Shown piece by piece: positions 46,685 through 57,099 of a stretch of 64,000 bases of DNA (position 1 is the stretch's first letter; every line of letters starts with the position of its first letter). This stretch comes from Geosiphon pyriformis (lineage: Eukaryota > Glomeromycota > Glomeromycetes > Archaeosporales > Geosiphonaceae), in assembly GCA_016748015.1 (NCBI GenBank), contig JAAOMT010000597.1, forward strand, positions 200,351-264,350. Direction: 5' to 3'. The notes under the pieces were generated by a model. That model worked only from the letters and a program-made list of their open reading frames with translations. It was not told where the DNA came from and made no database searches. The translations under genes and the position numbers were made by a program.

Positions 46685-46855
46685 TAGGTGTAGTAAATGT
46701 GGAATTCCAAAATTCCTCTCAGAAATTGCAGAATTCCAGGAATTTCAGGATTCCCCGATGAGAAATCGCAGGATTCCAGAATTCCAAAATTCCTCTCAAA
46801 GAAATCACAGGATTCCAGGAATTCCAGGATTCTTGTCATAAAGAATTGAGGAATT
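46685..46855 (+). repeat. Direct repeats of GGAATTCC / CAGGATTCC in element H U3
   Basis: About six to eight imperfect 20-30 bp units built from AATTCCAGGATTCCTC. Equivalent arrays are at 56095-56260 (H 3'), 1616-1780 (B 5') and 41520-41675 (B 3'). Confidence 0.8.
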
Positions 46856-46869
46856 GAGGAATCTCAATT

Positions 46870-46879
46870 ATATATATAT
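46870..46879 (+). promoter_or_regulatory. TATA box of element H 5' LTR
   Basis: ATATATATAT directly after the U3 repeats; the 3' LTR copy is TATATATA at 56268-56275. Confidence 0.6.
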
Positions 46880-47590
46880 AGCAGCAGAATTAAAAGCTAA
46901 AAAAAGAGACCTCTCAGTTTAGATTTAATCTAAGCAACATTCCAGTTCCCAATCATCAAATAAATAATTATTTCATATCTCAATCCACTCTCTATTATCA
47001 ACACTTCATGTTGATAGTAATTGATACTTAACCATGCTGAAACAATAGCTCTTGATTATGGCTATTGACGAGATACTAATGTACCAAATTGTCTTGGCAT
47101 ATTTCTTCTATTTTCTTTATTTTATTTTCATTGTTTTATTTTCTTTCTTTTTGATTTTGTTGTTGTGTACTAATTGATTAAAAGATTAAGCACTGAATTA
47201 TTGACGTCAAGGATAACCTGGTAAAAGACCCAGAAATAAGGGTAGGATTTTTATATATTATTGGATAGCTTACCAGAAGAGCACAACTGTCAGACTAAAT
47301 CCGGCCACTATGCTGAGAAAGAAATTGAGAAAACTCTTGGAAGGATACATCTACTATTGACACTATTGAATCTCTGTCTATTATACAAAAGACTCCATTA
47401 AAACTTTCAGATAACAATACCTTCAGATAACAAAACCTTTAGATAACAATACCTTCAGATAACAATACCTTTAGATAACAATACCTTCAGATACAACACT
47501 TGCAGAACCTCATCTACGAAAGTAGCTTTTGAGCACCAAGTTATGGGTTTGTTATTTAATTCAACAGCAGAAATAATCACCTGTAACATT

Positions 47591-47607
47591 TGGTGCTCCC
47601 TGTAAAG
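47591..47607 (+). other. Primer-binding site of element H
   Basis: TGGTGCTCCCTGTAAAG two bases after the LTR. Nine bases (TTGGTGCTC, 47590-47598) are complementary to GAGCACCAA at 47531-47539 in U5. Confidence 0.78.
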
Positions 47608-47650
47608 TATAATCTTACAGAGAACCAGCACCAACAAACACCATTCAAAA

Positions 47651-48520
47651 GTAACAGAATCAGAAAATATAGGAGCAAACCATTTAGGATTTGCAAAATC
47701 CTTATTTTAACACTATTGTCAATACTTGGGATTAAATCACAATCATATATTTGCTGAATCAGCCTTCAATTTCTACATTAATGAAAAGATTTTCTCTTTA
47801 TTAAGAACACCAGTGAATACTAAATCAGCAAGAAAAACTTTCTATAGGGAGTTAATTCAAAACACCAACCTGCCAACAAATCATAATTTCACATCCATCA
47901 TCACTGAGATCAACAAAAAAATTGAACACTACATGCAACAAAGATATTCAATTACATACGCTAGTAAAGGCAAGAGAAAACTACAAACACCAGCAGTAAC
48001 ATCCAGAAAAATACAGCCACCTACTTGGAAGAAAAACAGAATTGAATTTCCAAGCAATCCATCCTATTACTATACACCTGGAAGCACCATCAACATATCA
48101 TCAACAGATGTGCTTCCATCAACTGCGACATCAGCATTTGGACGATTCCCATTCCAAAGTAGACAAAGGAAAACAGAATTATTAGGACCATATGGTGAAT
48201 ATTTTAAGGGATTTAATTCACAATTATCAACTCCATTAGGACTTCAATCACCACCACCTTCACCAGATTTCAGAATCTCTGATCCATGGGAAGCAGCAGA
48301 ATCAGAAAAAGAGAAAAAAAAATCAGAGAATCAAGAATTCACCTACCAGCATCCAATCACTGAAAACCTGGAAGTTAAAACCTTGAATTTTTAAATTCAG
48401 CAAAATCTAAATCTAGAAAATTCGGAAATTGAAACTCTGAATCATCAAAGGCAGAACAGTCCAAACCCCGAATTAATTAATCAGCAAAACCTACCTTCAG
48501 TAATTGTCATCGATCAATTG
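47651..48520 (+). pseudogene. gag: Element H Gag N-terminal domain
   Basis: ESENIGANHLGFAKSLF*HYCQ, then open 47726-48394: AFNFYINEKIFSLLRTPVN, RKTFYRELIQNTNLPTNH, PPTWKK and GRFPFQSRQRKTELLGPYG. This copy keeps CGA (Arg) in GRFPFQS, where B and C have TGA. A Pro/Glu/Asn-rich linker follows. The first aligned codon is GTA, so no ATG start is visible. Confidence 0.78.
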
Positions 48521-49435
48521 CTGATTAATTTCATAGCCGAACTTATACAACAGCCACTTCAACTACCACCCCAACAACCAGTACAACAACAACTGTTTCA
48601 ACAACCACCACAACCACCTAACTTAGATTCAATAGCCTACACACCAATCACAAAACTTGACAACTTTACGGGTGAAGAGGATGACACTCAAGTATGGCTG
48701 AATGATATAAAAAAGGCCATCACAGCCAACAGATGGAATGATGTTTAAGCAATGCAAGCCATTTCCTACTTTCTCAAGAATACCGCCAATTCATGATATC
48801 AGAGCTTGGTTAATAAACCACAAGATTTCAATGCCTTCAAAGTGGAATTCCTAAGATACTTCAACAACAATAATAGCATCAATCGCCTAGTTAATACATT
48901 TACCACCATGAAACAAGAAGAAACTGAAGTGGTTACCACTTACCTAGGACGCTTCCATTGAAATCTGTGCCAAATTCAAGCAATTAATGCCAACTATTTC
49001 ACAGCCCCACAGATACTCAACCAGTTTATCTGTGGCCTGCACAGCAGCATCTTGTAACATGTACGTTCATTACATCCAGGCACTCTTCAGGACACAGTCA
49101 CATGCACCAGAGATTTTGAATCTGTTGAGTCAGAGGCTAACCACACCCAAGCCATTAATCTAGTAATAAACGGATCATCTAAATTGGATTCCAAATTGGA
49201 GAAGTTTAGTGAATCAATTAATAAGAGATTGGAAGGATACTTAGCTGACAATCATGCCATTTATCAGCCTTCACAACGATGCAATAATCAAGGAAACTCT
49301 AATTGTGCCCAAAATCAACCACATCTATCTTCATCAACCAATCAACAGTGGCAACAGGAAACACATATCTGCCACTATTGTAATAAACAAGGACATATCC
49401 AAATTGACTGTCACCAGCATTTAAATAACCAATGA
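48521..49435 (+). pseudogene. gag: Element H Gag capsid and CCHC knuckle
   Basis: A Gln/Pro tract (48540-48630) leads into IAYTPITKLDNFTGEEDDTQ. The capsid core follows, with stops at Gln/Trp/Arg codons (48746, 48795, 48960, 49055). An open frame 49184-49435 holds the knuckle CHYCNKQGHIQIDC near 49371-49412, with all zinc ligands present. Confidence 0.83.
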
Positions 49436-49439
49436 TCAG

Positions 49440-50480
49440 GAAATTAATATCAAAACCCTGATCGCCAGTTCTCAACTCCGAATCATCAATCAAACTTAAC
49501 TCAATATCAAACTACTTACCTGCCAATGATGCAGCAATCAATTTATCAGCCACCAGTATATCAAGCTCCAATTTATCAACCAATGACCCCAATTTATCAG
49601 CCACAGTCACAGGTAATGTATCAACCACAACCGCCAACAATCTATTAACCCCAAACAATTCAGACCCTGCCACAAAACTTACCGGCCAGTGAAGTTCAAA
49701 GACCGAGAATCACGCAGCAAAACTGGAAATTGTTGATAGTAGTTCATCAGCCGATCTCCAGCTCCTTCAGTCAAACAGAATCTTGTCAATAGAATTCAAG
49801 CACCGGGAATTCCCAAAACCCGAATTTCCAGAACTATTAAAGTCTCCTGGTTATCCCAGAAGATGTCTCACCTAGCAACCAGGAACCCACCCAAAAACAA
49901 CAAACACATACCAGCAATATTTTACCAGCAACAGTTACCAACAATGAATCACTAGACACCATTTTTCCCTTTAAACTTGAGGAACCAACAATCATGCCAT
50001 TATTTAGTGGAGCCACACTGGAAGAAAAGCCAATTACCACCATGTACACTGATGTGAAAATTGATGGCCATTACATCAAACTAATTCTTGACAGTAGTTC
50101 AGCAGGCAGCATCATCACATGACAACTTATGGATCAATTAGGTCACTGAGTTGATCGAGCTACTAGCGCCAGAATCATCACGGCTAATGAAGTGACCAAA
50201 ACTCCAATCAGTAAAATCAATGACTTACCAATCGAAATTAATGGCATCATAGTACCAATCAAAATACTTGTTATAGAAGCCACCCAATACCAAGCTCTAG
50301 TTAGTAATGACTGGCTGTTCAAGACGAATGCCACTCTGGACTAGAATACACAAGAGCTCCAACTCAGCCAGAACGGGCAACACACACAAGTACCAGCCAC
50401 GTATGGCCACTTCAAGACTACCAACACCATGGCACCACTAATCAACTTTGAGGAAGAAAAACAAAAACCTACCTGAAAAG
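49440..50480 (+). pseudogene. pol: Element H linker and aspartic protease
   Basis: A Gln/Tyr/Pro-rich linker with repeated IYQP/MYQP units precedes LFSGATLEEKP, LILDSSSAGSIIT and ALVSNDWLFKTN. The triad is DSS (Gly to Ser by G-to-A). Stops at about 50121, 50149 and 50343. Confidence 0.82.
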
Positions 50481-51585
50481 CCTACCAAGTGTCGTGGACT
50501 GACAAAAAGCACAATAAGCTGTCGCCAATACTCTTTTGGGATGACAATGGGAAAGGGAAGCAAACAAACAAACTTACCTGGAAAACTAACGATCTGACTT
50601 GGACTAACAACAAACAGGAAAAACCATCAAGTTGGGAGTGGAAAGAAGAAAAGGGAAAAGGGAAAGAGAGGGAGGAAGAAAACATTCAAGCCAATAACAC
50701 TTATATCCCATACACCTACAGTCAACAACAATCATCAACCTATCGTTGACCCAAACTGATATGTGTTAATTGTGGCAAGAAACTGTTGTCAATGGGCGCA
50801 TGCTATGACGATAATGAAGAATATCAGATGGCAACCAAATTCTATTGCCACGCATGCCGTGTTGAACGTTTTGGAAGAACAAAATAAGTGGGAAAATGGG
50901 ATAATACACCATGTATAGCCTGTGGAGAAACTCTCCTCAACAAAGGAATGTGGAATAACATTCTGGGAAGAGGAGGAACATGCGACGTGTCCTGCCAATA
51001 CACGATCTTCATCAGTGACTGGGTCAAGAAAAGAACACCCATAGAAGCCGCCTGGAGAAGAGCTGTACAGCAATTGGACAGTTGTCCACATGACAACAAT
51101 GAAATATGGTGAATGGCAATCACCAAAATTGAAGACGTGTTGCCAGAAGAAATCAGGACAATTAAAAACAACCTACCAGAAACCATCAAGCTCGACTGGG
51201 ACACCGAACCAGTCATAAATTTTCTGGAACCAGAAGAGTTCCATGAACACTACCAAAACTTGGCACCCACTAGAGAAGAGCAAAAATAACGGCTAGCACA
51301 GTTAAATACAAGACTGTGTCGTCATTGTTTAATTCCCAGTGATTTTGAATATTTTGAATATTGTGACAATTGTGACCTCATTTACAATCCACCACCACGC
51401 ATGATCTACATGATCTCTGAAGAAAAAGAACCAATCAGCAGCTGTGCATCGGAATCAGAATCGCTGATTAATTGCGATCCCGACTCCGACAACAATGATG
51501 AAAACACCAGTTCTAGCTCCATTCAAAATGACAATGACAACAAAAACAATTCAAACTCAGATTCAAACTCTGATTTAAACTATGA
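50481..51585 (+). pseudogene. Element H cysteine-rich domain and acidic linker
   Basis: YQVSWTDKKHNKLSP and a Lys/Glu-rich stretch lead to CVNCGKKLLSMGAC, YCHACRVERF, CIACGETLLNKGMW, CDVSCQYTIFISDWVKKRT, SCPHDNNEIW, then FLEPEEFHEHYQNLAPTREE, CRHCLIPSDFEYF, CDNC and a Ser/Asn/Asp tract (51470-51580). The best copy of the unnamed domain for alignment, with stops only near 50887, 51111 and 51289. Proposed zinc-binding; no named family recognised. Confidence 0.78.
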
Positions 51586-52440
51586 ACAATACATTGTACT
51601 ACCAGATCTCTCCAAGGAACAAGAGTTGAAATGGTATAGTGACAATAAGGAAGGTATTATGCCAGAATGTGCGCATGATACTGATGCAGGATTTGATCTG
51701 AGATATTTAGGAACAGAAGCCATCATATTGGAACCACATTTATGCACCTGCATTGATCTGAAAGTAGCACTAGAAATTCTGGCAACAACAATGGTTCAAT
51801 TAGCATCTAGAAGTAGTTTAGCGAAAAGAGGGATTAATATAAAAAGAGAAATAATTGACACAGGATATGTAGGAAATATTATTGTCATACTACAAAATAA
51901 CTCCAAAAAGGCCTATATTATAGAGCCAAACAAAAAGATAGCACAGACAATATTCCTGCCTCTGGTTAAAATAGCTCAATTAGTATCAGTGGGAAACAGG
52001 GAAAAATTAGAAATAACAGCAAAAGGGATACAGGGATTTGGATCAATGGGTAGAATAGAGGTACCAGTTAATATGGTAGAGAAAAAAATTGTTGGCCAAG
52101 GAGAAATTATCTCAACCGGTCAAGCTATTTCCATTTCACCATATAACCAGTACATGCTAGCAATAGAAAGGAAAAAAAAAGACCAAGCACAAATTTTTGA
52201 AGCAGAAGCCAGTCTTTGTGAATCAGGAGAAGTTGGACTCATTAATCTCCACATACCAGCCAAAGATTACAGCCACATCAAAATTCCCATCTACAACAAT
52301 ACAGGAAATGTCATAGAAATACCAGCCAGAACTATTATTGGATACTTAAACACTGAAATGAAGGATTAACAACCAAACCCCATTCCAGACTTTCCACAAC
52401 TTTGTGGATATGTTGATATCACCTCACAAACAATATATGA
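51586..52440 (+). pseudogene. Element H dUTPase and linker
   Basis: Open from 51401 to 52369. Motif 1 HDTDAGFDLR, motif 2 SRSSLAKRGI, motif 3 REIIDTGYVGN (Gly-Val to Arg-Glu at its start, catalytic Asp kept), motif 4 NKKIAQTI, motif 5 GFGSMGRI. The core is uninterrupted and nearly as good as D's. The linker GVINLH-like / GNVIEIPARTIIGYL follows, with one stop near 52367. Confidence 0.9.
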
Positions 52441-52449
52441 ATAAAGTGA

Positions 52450-53410
52450 ATGTCATTTGCTCCAATCAGAACAATTGGAACAAATGAACATAAGAAACTT
52501 AAATCCACTCCAATGTATGCAGTTCAAGATGTTGCTTAACCAGTTCAATGACATTTTTGCCAGCGAAAATAAGTTTGGCTGAACTGACATCATCCAGCAT
52601 CAGATTAAGACTGGAGATGCAATGCCAATTAAACAAAGAGCATACAGAGTGCCACCAGCCAGCCACGAGATTATTCATCAAGAGATAAACCGAATGCTTG
52701 ACAATAGGCTAATTCAGCCATTAATGAGCCCATGGTTATTACCAGTGGTACTTGTCCATAAGAAAAATGGAAAGATCCAATTTTGTGTGGACTACAGAAA
52801 ACTCAATAGTGTAACTCGTGAAGACAGCTATCCAACTTTACGGATACAGGAATTATTTGATGCTTTTGGCAGAAACAAATGGTTCTCAATGTTAGACTTA
52901 GATAGTGATTACTGGCAAGTAGCCATGAATCCAGCCGACAAAGAAAAGATGGTATTTACCACGAGAGAAAAGAATTTTGAATTTGAAGTAATGCCATTCG
53001 GTTTAACCAATGCACCAGCCACTTTCCAACGGCTAATAGAAATTGTCTATACTGGCTTATTGTGGAAATCAGTAGTTGTATACTTGGATAACACCAATGT
53101 ATTCTTAAAAACATTTGATAATCATCTTCATCATCTTCAACAAATGTTCGAAAGACTAAGAAGAGCAGGGCTAAAGTTAAATGCAACAAAGTGTTTCTTT
53201 GTCAAGACAGAACTAAACTTCTTGAGACACATAGTCAGCAAAGATGGCATCAAAACAGATCCAGAGAAAATAGAGATAGTAAAAAACTTTCCAGTGCTGA
53301 CCAATATGACAGAACTGAAATCATTTTTGGGATTTCCCAGCTATTATTGACGTTTTATCAAGAACTTTTCCAAAATAGTGCAGCCATTCAACCAACTGCA
53401 AACCAAGAAT
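52450..53410 (+). pseudogene. pol: Element H reverse transcriptase
   Basis: Open 52622-53350: PIKQRAYRVPPASHEIIHQE, LPVVLVHKKNGKIQFCVDY, FSMLDLDSDYWQVAMNP (first Asp kept), FEFEVMPFGLTNAPATFQRL, then VVVYLDNTNVFL near 53080-53105. YxDD is YLDN, with the second Asp lost. TGA near 53348 replaces an Arg/Cys-type codon in SYY*RFIKNF. Confidence 0.92.
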
Positions 53411-53870
53411 ACCAAATATGAATGGGCAGAAAGTCAACAAAAAGTTTTTGACATTTTGAAAAGAAAGCTCATTCAAGCTCCAGTACTGATTTATCCAGAT
53501 CACAGCAAACCATTTATTATCACCACTAATGCATCCGGCCAAGCATTGGGAGCAGTGTTATCTCAGAGAAGACCAGATGGCAGAGAACATCCAGTAGCAT
53601 ATGCCAGCAGAGGTTTAATGCCAGCCAAAAAGAACTATAGAACACCAGAACAAGAACACTTAGCAATATACTGGGCAGTCATGAAATGGAAAGAATACTT
53701 GAGCCAGAAGTTTGAAGTATACACAGATCACAAGGGATTAACATCACTCCAAAAACAAGAATTTGGAGATGGAAGACAATCAAAATGGAAAATAGCACTC
53801 ACACCATATAATTATACTATACATTACAAAAAAAAAAGACAACAGAAATGCTGATGGTTTGTCATAAATG
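53411..53870 (+). pseudogene. pol: Element H RNase H
   Basis: Open 53378-53854: IITTNASGQALGAVLSQ (first Asp to Asn), PEQEHLAIYWAVMKW and VYTDHKGLTSLQ. It ends HYKKKRQQKC because of an indel in an A-run at about 53828, where NRNADGLS is expected. Confidence 0.87.
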
Positions 53871-53889
53871 AGACAAATCTAAGAACATT

Positions 53890-55330
53890 TTAACACAAAA
53901 ATATAACAAAACCAGAACAATACCAACGAAAAATATAACAAAAGATGAACATACAAAAATATTAACAACTGCAACATTATATAAACACTTAACAGTTCAA
54001 GGAAAATTTATCTCAAATAGAACAAAAGAGTATCAAACAACAATCAAAATATTTTATCACTCACCAAAATATACTTTATTAGAAAAATAGAAAAAATCCA
54101 GATCAACCAACCAGAGTAGTTACAGAACCAGAAAAAGAGACAATATTTTTCAACATGCACTCAAATTCAACAGCAGGACATTTTCACAAAGAAGCAACCA
54201 TGGAAAGAACCAGAAAAAGATACTATTGGTCATCAATATATTCAGACATCATCTAATATGTTCAAAATTGTGATGCTTGTCAGTGGAAAGGAGGTACGAA
54301 ACCCAGTAAACAATTAAGACCAATCAAAATAGGACAACCATTTGACTGTGTTGGAATTGATTTAGTTGGACCATTAACAATTACCAGTGGAGGAAACAGA
54401 TACATATCAGTAGCCATAGACTATCTTACTAAATGGCCAGAGACGAAAGCAATTCAAAGAGCAGATGCAAAATTCATTACCAAATTCGTTCATCAGGATT
54501 TGATCTGTTGACATAGATGTCCAAAAGAATTATTATCTGACCAAGGAACTCATTTTGTGAACAAAACATTAACAGAATTGAGCCAAAGATTCGGAATTAA
54601 GAGACCATTATTATCATCATACCATCTACAAACCAATGGATTAGTCAAAAGATTCAACAGAACATTGTGTGAAGCAATAGCTAAACTCAGCCAAGAAAAC
54701 CAGAATGATTGGGATTTGTTAATACTATCAATACTATTTGCTTATCGGACAATGAAGCAAGATACTACACAAACAATGCCATTTGAATTAGTATATAGTA
54801 GAACAGCAACACTACCAGTGGAAATAGAAGTTAGCACATATCCAACCAAATCAATAACAGAAGAAAATTTCAAAAATACATTGTTGAGAAAAACATATGA
54901 CTTAATGGAAACATTAGAAAACAAACGACAAAGAGCAACTGATAACATACAAAAGTCACAAGAGAAACAAAAAAAAAGACATGATAACCAACTACCAGAT
55001 AAACCAGTTAAATTCCAGATTGGAGACAAAGTACTCTTACATCATACCAAAGTGGAAAAACAATGAAATGGAAAATTTGATCCCAAATGAAACAGACCAT
55101 TTCACATAGAAGAAATTTTAGGAAATGGAGCTTACAAATTAAGACTGGATAACAAAATTTTAACCAAAGCAGCACATGGAGATCGACTGAAACCATACCA
55201 CAACATCACATTACTATCTACCAGTAATATTCTACAATTAAGAGTACAGAGAATATTAGTCCAACCAGATGAGATTCCACGAGATCTGGAATCAATCATT
55301 ATTATTAACAACAACATGTTAAATTGATTC
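53890..55330 (+). pseudogene. pol: Element H integrase
   Basis: Zinc region AGHFHKEATMERTRKRYYW ... NCDAC, core VGIDLVGP, LLSDQGTHF; the Glu site reads TNGLVKRFNRTL (Glu to Lys). TGA at about 54508 lies between IC and HRCPK, as in B, C and E. Open 54557-55066. The C-terminus has VLLHHTKVEKQ, then stops at Trp codons (55064, 55090). Confidence 0.9.
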
Positions 55331-55381
55331 AGCAAAAGAATATATAAAGACACAGTAGATGTGACAGGAAATATCAGAAAA

Positions 55382-56011
55382 ATGGAAATTACAGACAACA
55401 TTCACTTACTAGTACACCAACTCTTTCAGTTGATCCAACACCAGGAAATGGAGATTACAATCAATCAACAAACCATTTGATATCAAGATACTAAAAAGAC
55501 ATTGCAACCCAGAACACAGAAGAAAACTGAAAATACAGTAGACAAAATTATTGCGAAAGTAAAATTAGCAATAAAAGAGTCGACAAAAAAGGCACTATAT
55601 CAAGAGTTAACTAAAGAAACTTGGAATTGGTGAATATAACAATTTCCAAGAAACTATTGTTATTTTTACTTGGGACAACACATAAATATCCAGAATTTAT
55701 ATACAGATAAAACAAAGTGATTATTTGACAAAAGAATACTACAACAATTAGAACATTTTGTGGGAAAAAACAACTTATCCACACAGGCCCGAGCCATCTA
55801 CCAAATACACACAGTGTTTTAAGATAGACCAGAAATATTACTCAACAAAGCAATGGATATGGTTACCAGTAATCAATGAGAAAAGATCACCAATGCTCAA
55901 TTTGAAAAATTACAAACCCAAATAACGCAAGTAATTCTTGAAAATGAAATCCAAAAAATACTTCAGGAGAAGGAATTAAACAAGTTGGATTTTAATGGAG
56001 CTCAATATTAA
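55382..56011 (+). pseudogene. Element H ORF3
   Basis: About 210 codons from MEITDNIHLLVHQLFQ to DFNGAQY, with several stops (for example TGA near 55477). It matches B's copy and ends at the PPT. Unknown function. Confidence 0.73.
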
Positions 56012-56024
56012 AAGGAGGGAATAA
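56010..56024 (+). other. Polypurine tract of element H
   Basis: AAAAGGAGGGAATAA directly before the 3' LTR. Confidence 0.78.
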
Positions 56025-56951
56025 TGTTACTCATAGAAATATAGAAAATATATTAGCATGAGTAGTAGCCAATTAGAAGTAGGCATAGTAAATGTGGAAT
56101 TCCAGGATTTCTTTCAGGAATTGCAGAATTCCAGGAATTTCAGGATTCCCCGACAAGAAATCGCAGGATTCTAGAATTCCAGGATTCCTCTCAAAGAAAT
56201 CACAGGATTTCAGAAATTCCAGGATTCCTGTTATAAAGAATCAAGGAATTGAGGAATCTCAATTATGTATATATAGCAGCAGGATTAGAAGCTGAAAAAA
56301 GAGACCTCTCAGTTTAGATTTAATCTAAGCAACATTCCAGTTCCCAATCATCAAATAAATAATTATTTCATATCTCAATCCACTCTCTACTATCAACATG
56401 AAGTGTTGATAGTAATTGATACTTAACCATGCTGAAACAATAGCTCTTGATTATGGCTATTGACGAGATACTAATGTACCAAATTGCCTTGGCATATTTC
56501 TTCTATTTTCTTTATTTTATTTTCATTGTTTTATTTTCTTTCTTTTTGATTTTGTTGTTGTGTACTAATTGATTAAAAGATTAAGCACTGAGTTATTGAC
56601 GTCAAGGATAGCCTGGTAAAAAACCCAGAAATAAGGGTAGGATTTTTATATATTATCGGATAGCTTATCAGAAGGGCACAACTGCCAGACTAAATCTGGC
56701 CACCATGCTGAGAAAGAAATTGGAAAAACTCTTGGAAGGATACATCTACTATTGACATTATTGAATTTCTGTCCATTATACAAAGAACTCCATCAAAACC
56801 TTCAGATAACAATACCTTCAGATAACAATACTTTCAGATAACAATACCTTCAGATACAACACTTGCAGAACCTTATCTACAAAAGTAGCTTTTGAGCACC
56901 AAGTTACAGGTTTGTTATTTAATTTAACAGCAGAAATAATCACCTGTAATA
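56025..56951 (+). repeat. Element H 3' LTR
   Basis: TGTTACTCATAG to CTGTAATA (final GTAACA with one C-to-T change). Collinear with the 5' LTR, with one fewer CAGATAACAATACCTT unit near 56800-56855. Confidence 0.92.
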
Positions 56952-57075
56952 ATGGATAACTCGCTAAATACTCCACTTGAATGAATTTGACTATGATATT
57001 CAACATCACAAAGGAGCTAATCATCAAAATGCTGACACTCTCTCCAAACTTATCATCTAGTGACAGAACAACTCT
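56952..57075 (+). pseudogene. pol: Element F RNase H, end (after H)
   Basis: DNSLNTPLE*I precedes FDYDIQHHKGANHQNADTLS, the standard C-terminal RNase H signature of Ty3 elements, completing the domain cut at 46629. Confidence 0.8.
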
Positions 57076-57099
57076 CTCAAACCAAACCAACTTAATTAT

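Larger units (their letters stand above)
46630..47588 (+). repeat. Element H 5' LTR
   Basis: TGTTATGCATAG to CTGTAACA. It has GGAATTCC-type U3 repeats (46685-46855), a TATA box near 46870 and the CAATAGCT...GGCTATTG inverted repeat at 47043-47067. A run of ACAATACCTTCAGATA units (about 47405-47490) lies near its U5 end, then GAGCACCAAG at 47531. Confidence 0.93.
46630..56951 (+). mobile_element. Element H: dUTPase-type Ty3/gypsy retrotransposon inside F
   Basis: LTRs are 46630-47588 and 56025-56951. Target copies are ATGA/ATGG. All domains from Gag to integrase, and ORF3, are in the same frame over about 8 kb, broken only by point stops and a short excursion near 53820-54110. LTR type matches B. 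It is a high-level insertion and so relatively young. Confidence 0.93.

Noticed and set aside
2983-54510. Alternative genetic code (TGA as Trp or Arg), or mitochondrial origin
   Set aside because: TAA and TAG also interrupt the same frames at Gln and Trp codons, frameshifts are common, and homologous copies show CGA, CGC, AGA or TGG at the TGA sites. Decay by transitions explains all of it, and nuclear-type LTR elements fill the window.
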